Shown in pieces: positions 56,110-64,000 of a DNA stretch of 64,000 bases. The DNA is taken from NCBI GenBank assembly GCA_034440575.1, contig JAOTOL010001172.1:186001-250000 (forward strand), written 5' to 3'. Under the pieces are notes generated by a model. That model saw only the letters and a program-made list of their open reading frames with translations. It was not told where the DNA came from and searched no databases. How positions within the stretch are numbered: the first letter of the stretch is position 1; each line of letters begins with the position of its first letter. Source of the DNA: Imbricaverruca yamaguchii (lineage: Eukaryota; Arthropoda; Thecostraca; Neoverrucidae). The position numbers and the translations under genes were made by a program.

Positions 56110-56965
56110 TCAGCCCGGGACCTGTCCAGTGTCCAAAGCCCAGCGCCGGTCGCCGTCGCGTGCTGCCCAATCCGGGACCTGTCCAGTGTCCACAGCCCAG
56201 GACCGGCACAAAGCCCAGCGCCGGTCGCCGTCGCGTGCTGCCCGTCCGGCCAATCCAGGAGCTATAAGCCCAGCGGTCGCCGTGTCTGCGCCCGGTCGGG
56301 GCCTGACCAGTGTCTCAGCCCAGGGCCGGCCGCCGTCGCCTGCTGCCGTCCGGGGCTGACCAGTGTCTACAGCCAGGACCGGCACAAGCCCGCGCGCCGT
56401 GCTGCTGCCCGGTCCGGGCCGCCTGTCTACACCCCAGGGCCCCCCACCGCTTCCCCTGCCCGGTCCGGGGCATGACCAGTGTCTACAGCCCAGGACCGGC
56501 ACAAAGCCCAGCGCCGGCCGCTGTCGTCTGCTGCCCGGTCCGGGGCCTGACCAGTGTCTACAGCCCAGGGCCGGTCGCCGTCGTCTGCTGCCCGGTCCGG
56601 GGCCTGACCAGTGTCTACAGCCCAGCGCCGGCCGCTGTCGCCTGCTGCCCGGTCCGGGGCATGACCAGTGTCTACAGTCCAGGACCGGCACAAAGCCCAG
56701 CGCCGGCCGCTGTCGCCTGCTGCCCGGTCCGGGGCCTGGCCAGTGTCTACAGCCCAGGGTCGCCCGCTGTCGCCTGCTGCCCGGTCCGGGGCCTGACCAG
56801 TGTCTACAGCCCAGGGCCGGCACTAAGCCCAGCGCCGGCCGCTGTCGCCTGCTGCCCGGTCCGGGGCCTGACCAGTGTCTACAGCCCAGGGCCGGCCGCC
56901 GTCGTCTGCTGCCCGGTCCGGGGCCTGACCAGTGTCTACAGCCCAGCGCCGGTCGCCGGTGCCCT
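56110..56965. repeat. GC-rich 57/75-bp minisatellite
   Basis: About thirteen units are built on CCCGGTCCGGGGCCTGACCA and GTGTCTACAGCCCAGGGCCG. The basic unit is 57 bp; a longer 75-bp version carries an extra GGCACAAAGCCCAGCGCC. Both lengths are multiples of three, so frames of over 200 codons stay open on both strands. The composition (PVRGLTSVYSPGPAAVVCC) does not suggest a real protein. Confidence 0.9.
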
Positions 56966-57248
56966 CCCAGTCCTGCGTCTGTCTAATCTGGCGCCGCGCC
57001 GGCGTACAGTTCAGCTTCATCAGCAGCCCAGTTGCACCCGGTACGGATCTTAGCCGCCGGCAGCCGCTCAATCTGTCGACAAGGATACTGGTGGGTGCCG
57101 TATGGCTCTGGTTCCCGCGCACTGTTTGTCCTTCCCACCTTACGCGATATGTGCTACCGAGGGAGATGCTTACTTATTTTGCGCCATGGATGCACTGTGA
57201 CAGCTGGCTGGCTGATGGTCCGTCTGCTGTGCTGTAGTGTGTTCACAC

Positions 57249-60060
57249 CAGCGGTGTTCCTAGGATTTGTGCTGGTAGGGGGGGGTGGACAACCAGATTT
57301 ATATGGGCCCACGTACCTCAATTTTTAACAACTCCCTGGATTTCGACCATTATTTCTCCATTTGGGTCCATTTTTTGTGACAACTTAATTGTTCTATGGA
57401 TGGGCGAAAATATACCACCATGGTCTCTAAATCTTCGGATTTCAAACTTAGCTTTCTCCATCCTATATGACGGTTTTCATTTTTGTATCCTTTGATAATA
57501 AGCTACTTCACACCGCTGAAAATGCACCTGAACAATTTGGAAAAGTAAACTTCTCCAATTCTAGGCATTCTAGTCAATAACGATCGGTCGCCAAAACGCC
57601 AACGTTCGTGCACGCGTACACCCGCCTTGCGCATTCGATGCATTCGCCACACTTCGTGGGATTCTCCAGCTTCTGCTAGGCCTCCCAGGTTTTGCTAATT
57701 GCTATCACATGACAGTCTTGTGTCACATTTCACGTGTGGAATGCTTCGTATGGGGTTCACCAAAACTGCGGTTATTTCAACCCGATGATTAGTTCTCTTC
57801 TTTCCACATTTTCTGGTGGCTAAGAAATCCGGAGATCCGTTCAGCTTTGATGCACCTCATCTATTAGGTAAATTATGCTTCCAGATCAGCTACCGACCGA
57901 GACCATAGCTAGGTGTTCTTTTTTGGTCCTCTCGTGTTTCTCTTCGTCCACGGATGTATTTTATGGTTCCATCCAATTCTTGTTCTAATCAATCGAATTT
58001 TCGTTGCGAAAATTCGCTTAATTAAATTTGATCATTAGTTAGATATTTCTCCGTTTTCTGCTGGTTAAGAAATGCGGATGCCCGCTGAACGTCGATGCAC
58101 CTCAAATGTTAAATGTGTTCCCGGATTGGCTGCCGAACTGCCCTGCCTCAGTGCTCTTTTTTACCCGTTGCGCCCTTCTTCGTCTACGTATGCGTTTTAG
58201 GACTCCAATAAATTTTTGTTCGGGGCCCAACACATGTCTGTAAACTCTACTCGTTTTAGGGTGTTGTTGCTTATTTTGTGCACCGATATTTCCCAGGTGT
58301 CGGGGCGATTTCGAAGATCTCGGTGTGCTTATTTTTGTACGGTAGGCTGTTCATTTTTGGACCATGTTGCTCTTTGTATTCCCAGCCTCTTTTCAGACCC
58401 CTGTGCGCCTTGAGTCTTTGGTGTATTTCTTAGAGCTCCCGGCATGTTTGTTTTGGGCTGCAACACACGATTTTTCATGTGTTGTTCATGATTTTTCATG
58501 TGTTGTTCAATGCTCATGATTTTTCATTCAAACGCAACACATGGCCTTTCGCTTTATGCGAGACTCTGTGCGTTTCGAGGAATAGTTGCATTGTCAGCCC
58601 CCGTTGAGCTCTTAAGATCTCGCTGTTTATTTGGGGCTTCTGAGACATATTTGTGGGGCCAAAAGTACGATTTTGGGGCTTCGGTGCGATTTATATGGGT
58701 CCCATGGCGACTTATTGCGCTCAGGCGCGTAGTTCTGGGGACCTGCGCCAGATTTCTTGATTGAGTGCGCTTTGTGTGTGTCTTTTCGGATTTTTTTTTA
58801 AAGTCTGAATTCCGCCCGGATTTTTTTTCGAGCCCCTGCCACCATGTTGTGGGATCCCACGTCGATATTTCAAGCCCCGAATATGTTCGGTACTCCAGAG
58901 TCATCTTCCTTTCCCGGACATTTATTTTTTAAATCCCTCCTTATTTTGCAGGGCTCGAATTTTTTACGAGAGCGATGAGACTTTGTGGTCGCACTGTGCT
59001 TATGCGGGTCCCAAGACGCCAATTTCTGGGAGCCCAGACGTGAATTTCTGATACCCAGACCAAATTTTGGTGACTACCGATGGGAATTGTGTGCCCCGAG
59101 CCCGATATTTTGGGGGACCGGTTCGAATTTGTGAGGTGCGTTGTACTTAGATATGACCCCAACTCGTTTTTGGCGGTTACTGTTGCAAATTTGCTGCCTT
59201 CTGAGCAAGTTTTGTGGGGTCCTCCTATTTATTTGGAGCCCCCTGTGCGAATTCTCGTGGACCAACGTGAATTTTGGTGGCCCCAGCGCGATATTTGTTT
59301 GGCCCCGGCACGATTATCGGGAGCTCCTCCCTCCCTGTCAAGATGGAGGAGGTATTTGCCACTTTGATATGCCACTGCGACAACTGAAGGAATTTTTTCG
59401 CAGCCGATGGCACCATTCTGAGTAGAAAAACCCTCCGGGTAATTTTTTCCGGACCTGTTCTTAATTTTCCGGTGCTGGGATCGATTCGATCGAGTCTCGG
59501 TGCAAACTTTTTGGACATCGAGGTCTATTTTTGTCAAAGGTCCTTGTGCGATATTTTTGGGGCCCGGTACGATTCTTCGGTATCTCGGTACAATGTTTTC
59601 CGGTGCCCTGGCATGCTATTTTTCCAGTGCCCAACAGGTTTTGGGAGGACTTTGACCATATTTTTTTTAGGCCGCAGATTGTCATTCCGGTTAAGAATTT
59701 ATTTGGGGGGCAGCTGTAACTTTTGGGGCCCCGGCTCGACCTTTTGGGCCCCCGTGTACTTTTCAAGGCCTACGACACGACTTTTTGAAAACTCCGGTGT
59801 GATCTTTTGGGCTCGACTTCATTTGTTTGGATCCCTAGCGCGAGGTTTAGAGGCCTCGACACTTTTCGGTGGTCCAATACGTATTGGCAGCTTTTGTCGT
59901 CATTGTTTGGCCCCAGAGTAATTCCTCATGCCCGGATTGTTTTCCGTTTCCCCGGCTTCATTTGTTTTGGTCCCAATGATTCTGTTGTGGCACAGTACGA
60001 CCTGTTGTGCCCCAAGCGTGATTGTCGTGGTTCGGGCGTGACTTTTTGATTCCCCAGGCT
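57249..60060 (+). mobile_element. GGGGCCCC-array element (copy 3, longest)
   Basis: It begins CAGCGGTGTTCCTAGGATTT, comparable to the CAGTGGCATATCTAGAATTT end of copy 2. The leader runs to about 57800 (ACCACCATGGTCTCTAAATC, CTTGCGCATTCGATGCATTC, AGCTTCTGCTAGGCCTC, GTGGAATGCTTCGTATGGGG), with intervening sequence to 58200. Then comes about 1.85 kb of ~28-bp degenerate units (TTTTGGGGCCC..GCGCGA) up to 60060. The right end may extend to about 60637, where GGTGGCGACGCCCTG resembles a transposon terminus, but no target duplication was found. The open frames are array artefacts. Confidence 0.75.
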
Positions 60061-60064
60061 CTGT

Positions 60065-60890
60065 TGAGAATCATGTGCGCGGGGTGCCTGGCCGGCTGTT
60101 TCTGGCCTGCGGGCCGATACGTGCCACCATCTAGTGGTGGACCTTATGACCACTGCTTTCTGCTGCGGTCGGTTGTGCGTGCGTGCGACGTGGCGCTCGC
60201 TGCGCATGCGTGGCATGCGTGTCATTTGCCCGAGGGGTTGAAGGAGGAGCTTTGGGTGTGACACGGGGTTACACTCAAAACACCCCAGCCCCACCCAAAC
60301 CACAAATTATTATTGTGGAGGGGTAAAGTAAAATTAAAACCAGTTAGACATCAGGGAGACGTCCCCAACCCAGCCCCCGCCTCCAGCACCCAAAAACTTC
60401 GCACAAAGTATAACGGAAAATTCCCTCAACGTAAATGTCCACTTGCCTGTACCTTGATCGTAACACTCGCTTTCATAGACAGATATGCAACGTGTTCCAT
60501 TAAAGGCGGCGCAAATTACCTTTCTGGTCCGGCACGCCTCAATAGGGTCGTCTTCAAATTTCAGGGGGAAATCTCACAGCAGGGGCGGGGCGACTGCCCC
60601 CGCTGCCCCCTCCCCTCCCCGGTGGCGACGCCCTGCTATTGTGCATGAGGCCATTTTAAGCTAATCGGGTGTGATCAAGAAATCCCACCCAGTGAAAATT
60701 CCTTGGAGGAGGCCCTGTGGAATGGCGCTGGGGTTTCCCAGCTCCGAGGCAGCAACGCCCGAGTAGATCTGCCGGGGATTGGGTTTTTCCGGCCAATTTC
60801 GCCATCAGGCCTGACCCGCACCAGGCGGTGTCTGGCGCTTGCCGGCGACACCGACCACTCCGGTAATTCCCCTGCGGATTAAGCCAGCAG
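60065..60890. other. Stretch between repeat array and macroglobulin promoter
   Basis: No gene is seen. CCACCATCTAGTGGTGG (60124-60140) is a near-palindromic CTCF-like word. A pyrimidine/GC-rich piece at 60578-60637 looks like a DNA-transposon end. Confidence 0.35.
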
Positions 60891-60897
60891 CGTACAA

Positions 60898-60905
60898 TGA
60901 CGTCA
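60898..60905. promoter_or_regulatory. CRE-like palindrome upstream of the macroglobulin gene
   Basis: TGACGTCA lies 149 bp before the presumed start codon. It is the perfect ATF/CREB consensus. Its role is inferred from position only. Confidence 0.4.
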
Positions 60906-61046
60906 CAGCTGGAGAATCTCGTCAACCTTTGGTCTGGGAGGCGCGCCTGGCGGCCACTGCGGGAACTGTGGGCCCGAAGCGAAGTCGACGGACGCCGGCC
61001 TCACTGCAGTAGCCCCGTTGCAGTCGTTGCAGTGGCGCTTGGGAAG

Positions 61047-61099
61047 ATGGAGCGGATGTTCTGGCTGCTGGCGCTCTGCGGTCTGGCCGCCGCGCGGCG
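61047..61099 (+). CDS. Alpha-2-macroglobulin-like protein, exon 1 (signal peptide)
   Basis: ATG at 61047 opens MERMFWLLALCGLAAARR, a typical secretory signal: a basic residue, a hydrophobic core and AAA before the cleavage region. The donor is GGCG|gtgagt, splitting an arginine codon (phase 2), which joins exon 2 correctly. An upstream in-frame ATG at 60897 would add 50 residues without a signal-like start and is less likely. Confidence 0.75.
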
Positions 61100-61496
61100 G
61101 TGAGTGGGGAAGGGCGGGCGGGATACGTCCGGTGGCAGCATGGGTATAACCAAAGTCCTACCAATTGCTGGTGAATGGACATAGTGGGAGAGGAAATTAT
61201 GTTCGAGGTGTCTGGTCCAAACCCCAGTATTCGGACGTGAAAACTTAGATTTGTGAATAAAGAGAATTGTGGATTTTTTTACTTGATCTGAACCCCCAGC
61301 CATGCATTAGATTAAATTACCTGAAAGTACATCGAGCAGCTGCGATACCGTTAGAGGCAATGCCGTGGTTCGAAGCAGTCGACTTCATCAGTGGTGATTA
61401 TATCCTGTCGTTATAGGATTGCACTTACGATTAGAAGGTGCATGGGCTGACCACGCTTTGACACCTGATTATGTTTACCTGTGCGCGCATTTTCAG

Positions 61497-61663
61497 ACAC
61501 TACCTGTTCACGGCGCCCAAGGCGATGGCAGCTGGAGAGAGTGAGCGCATGTGTCTGACGCTGTTCGATGTCCCGGAAAAGGGCCGGCTGTCTGTGGTGG
61601 TGAGCGACTCTGGCCGGAGCGATTTGAACACGACGCACGAGATGGATGTGACCGGAGTGCCTG
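61497..61663 (+). CDS. Alpha-2-macroglobulin-like protein, exon 2 (start of MG1)
   Basis: The acceptor is cattttcag|ACAC and the donor CCTG|gtgagt. It encodes HYLFTAPKAMAAGESERMCL, TLFDVPEKGRLSVVVSDSG and TTHEMDVTGVP, matching the first beta-sandwich of alpha-2-macroglobulin/TEP/C3-type proteins (Y-x-x-x-A-P-K...G...CLTLF). Such proteins are secreted protease traps or opsonins of innate immunity. The bait region and thioester would lie right of the window. The subfamily (A2M, TEP or CD109) cannot be decided from these 55 residues. Confidence 0.75.
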
Positions 61664-63249
61664 GTGAGTGCCGAGTGCTGGCGTCGCTGGTGAGTGCCTC
61701 CACGCACTGCCCACTGCGGAGCCTGTGCAGGGTGTTATCTGCAAAAGGAAAGTTTCTCCCGCAGTCGGCGATTTTTGTCTCTAGTGGTTTTGTTCCCGAT
61801 CATTTAGGTGGAAATGTAACATTGCCTCCCCCTCCCCAGCCCAGCGAAATATTGTCCAGATAGTGTTTCATGTTGTTCTCAGCAAGTGGCGTGTCGAGGC
61901 TACGCAGGCGAGCGTAACTCAGGTGTGCAATTTCCCAGTGCCTGCATGAGGTTCGTTGGGACGGTCGTGCCTTCCGATGTCGCAAGTAATTGTGCAAACT
62001 ACACGTAGAATAGTACCGTGATTGGGAAGCCGATATTCAGATGTGTTGTAGTAACTTCTTACGGATGTTCATGTCACTGATATGGGAAATATTTCACTAA
62101 TTTGTTATTGAAGGGCTTAGGGTGCGTCAATCCCATGAAACATTTGATTAGCTATGATTCTGTCCCGCAAAGATGCTCGTTCTGTTCCTATGGCACAGGC
62201 AGAGCTAGGCGGGTGCGGCTATGTGCTACATGAAAATGTGTGGTGTGTGTTCACATTCATCATTGGTTGATGATGATATAATCAAGAAAGGCATTTATCC
62301 CTATCTGCATGTGTAATCCATAGTGAAACATACTGATGGCTTACAGACATTCCTTGGTTTAAGAGGCATGCGTGCCTATCAAAACCATGAGCCGACACAC
62401 TTCGGATATCGTCAATGTATCGAATATAGAACTTCACATGTTGTTACAAATTGTAATATAAGTCTGTCATAAAGATGAGCATAATAGAGATCGCTACCAA
62501 CAGTGCCATCCTGGTGATCATCACAACTCCGGCAGTAAATTCGTAAAAGCGTGGGTAGATTTCAGAGCGTGGCTGGGGACGGACCGAGCGCCGCTGGACA
62601 AGAACCGTGGTACCGTTTATATCGTTTGCTGCGTGAGTTTCATTCGTCGTATCTTGATCGTTGCCTGATAACTATCTGTGTGGAATGCCAACGCAAGGTC
62701 CTGAGCAAGTACCGTTGTGTTTTAATGGACAGTCACGCCCAGCGGACAGCTACCCCATCGACATCGACGCCTCCTCAGCATCCGCAAGACGAGATACGAC
62801 TGTCGTCACCTTGCCGTCGCTCGTCCAATACCGCTAATAGTGCCTAACGCCGACACGGGCGAGGAAAAAACCCAAGCGGGTCTCCTGCCGTGTAATCAGC
62901 ATACAAGTTCACCCTAGTAGCCTGGCACAGCCTTCGTGGACTGTTACGCTTCGGATATCGTAGTAACTTTTCGTTATAACGTTTCAAGGTTTAATCTCTG
63001 TACTCAGTCAGATGTGCCCCTTTGTCACAGTATTCTTTGTAAACTATTTTTCATCTTTGTTCACCTTTGTTCATCATTAGGAGTTGCGAAGCAACATCCG
63101 CTCGCGGGTAGCTTTCGACAACGTTGTGAGATGAGATGATGACATGCCAAGTTCTAATATGCTCATTCAGAGTTAAGACTGCACGTTTATTTTGGCATTA
63201 ATCGCTTTCATCATTTGTTACCCTGAGACATTCTCAATCGTGGTAACGG
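61664..63249 (+). other. Macroglobulin gene intron 2, no further exon seen
   Basis: I found no segment matching the rest of MG1 before the end of the window. The 98-codon frame at 62551 resembles nothing known. Confidence 0.45.
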
Positions 63250-63595
63250 GACAAATGTGCGGAAAGCAAATTCACGCATTGCAGATGTAAGTACGCAAAT
63301 GTACGCAAGAAAATGTGCATAAGCGCAGATGCACGCGTGGAAATTATACGTAAGCTCACATTTACACAGATGCACGTAGGCGCGATAGCCCGAATATACA
63401 AATGTACGTTGGCACAAAGGTACGTAAGCACAAATGCGTGTATCGCCCGAAGGTAAATTAACTCAAATTCACGGAAATGCTTTTGAGTTAATGTTTTTGA
63501 GTTTCGCATGCTTTTGCGCCAGTGGACATTCATCAGGTTACCGACATTTAGCATTTCGTACTTTTGCGTTGCGTACAACTGCGCATATGTATATA

Positions 63596-63639
<44 letters not shown>

Positions 63640-63695
63640 CATTCCCCTTGCCTACAATTAATCCGTACATTTGAAGTTACATGCATTTGTTCTAG
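63250..63695. mobile_element. Foldback-type element (copy 3)
   Basis: The left arm has CGGGACAAATGTGCGGAAAG and GCAAATGTACGCAAG-like units. The right arm carries TACTTTTGCGTTGCGTAC and ends in GCATTTGTTCTAGAATC, the same tip as copies 1 and 2. A 40-bp (AT)n run (63596-63636) lies in the right arm. It is the shortest and most degenerate copy, and lies in an intron of the macroglobulin gene. Confidence 0.6.
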
Positions 63696-63912
63696 AATCC
63701 TTAATCTACTCTACGGAGTTTGTGGCACATATCGAGCACGGGCAGTTGACTATAAATCACGTATCGCAGCCGAGGATCGCCACAAGTTTCTGTAGCTGTG
63801 AAGTGATCGCGCCATTAATTGGCTTCCCGGGGACTCGAGTTCAGTCTCGGGAATGGATAGAGATGATCATTTCCACCCCAGCGAAATATATCATTCCATA
63901 AGCATGTGATGC

Positions 63913-64000
63913 TCAGTGGTGGATGCAGAGTGTGAACTAAGAGGGGGGGGGGCAGAGCGCCTCGATTAAAGGAAGTGTTATTTCTCACGACTTGGCGCTC
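63913..64000 (+). mobile_element. Possible DNA-transposon end cut by the window
   Basis: CAGTGGTGGATGCAGAG followed by a GGGGGGGG run resembles the CAGTGGCGGATCCAG...GGGG ends of many eukaryotic DNA transposons. The other end is not in view. Confidence 0.3.

Noticed and set aside
56110..57053. Overlapping frames of 187-247 codons on both strands
   Set aside because: They come from the GC-rich 57/75-bp array; both strands being open points to composition, not genes.
57249..60637. hAT-type assignment of the GGGGCCCC element
   Set aside because: The CAG-starting leader end and CCCTG end near 60637 are suggestive, but the flanking 8-mers do not match, so no superfamily is claimed.

Overview
This is nuclear DNA from an animal, probably an arthropod and perhaps a crustacean. 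Genes are split by GT-AG introns of 0.5-5 kb. The two recognisable genes are metazoan: mitochondrial sarcosine dehydrogenase and an alpha-2-macroglobulin/TEP-type protein. The rest is packed with tRNA-derived SINEs, LINE fragments, a Gypsy retrotransposon, DNA-transposon remnants, foldback repeats and minisatellites. There is no operon, phage or CRISPR signal. The species assignment is inference.

Layout. (1) About 560-29302, minus strand: most of a sarcosine dehydrogenase gene (SARDH). Eleven exons are assigned with consistent splice sites and phases, plus a likely first exon coding a mitochondrial presequence. They cover roughly the first 590 residues: the FAD/oxidoreductase part including the GGGSIG dinucleotide motif and the GTTWHTAG covalent-flavin site. 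The C-terminal folate-binding (GcvT-like) part lies off the left edge. Almost every intron carries a minisatellite or mobile element. Two arrays are built from a splice junction itself: a 51-bp unit repeating the 3' end and donor of exon 8, and a 52-bp unit repeating the acceptor of exon 3. (2) 29.3-40.2 kb: gene-poor, with a hAT-type non-autonomous element, microsatellites, a CpG-rich promoter-like block and a diverged ~165-bp tandem repeat. (3) 40.3-47.6 kb: a LINE endonuclease fragment, a Pro/Thr-rich 14-residue repeat ORF, and a decayed but intron-containing transposase-like gene lying between two inverted copies of a LINE 3' tail. (4) 50.7-55.4 kb, minus strand: an old Gypsy LTR retrotransposon, broken in several places and itself hit by a solo LTR (5-bp target duplication) and by a 49-bp retrotransposed tail (17-bp duplication). 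(5) 56-60 kb: a GC-rich 57/75-bp array, then the largest copy of an apparently undescribed repeat family with a ~500-bp leader and a long array of degenerate units around GGGGCCCC. (6) From 61047, plus strand: the first two exons of an alpha-2-macroglobulin-like secreted protein, running off the right edge.

SARDH and the macroglobulin gene are not functionally linked; they are neighbours about 31 kb apart, transcribed away from each other. The most unusual content is the set of splice-junction minisatellites in SARDH, a duplicated relic SARDH exon beside a foldback element, the GGGGCCCC array family (three long copies and two array-only fragments), and the very short insertions with long target duplications. 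All calls rest on reading the sequence; no searches were run.
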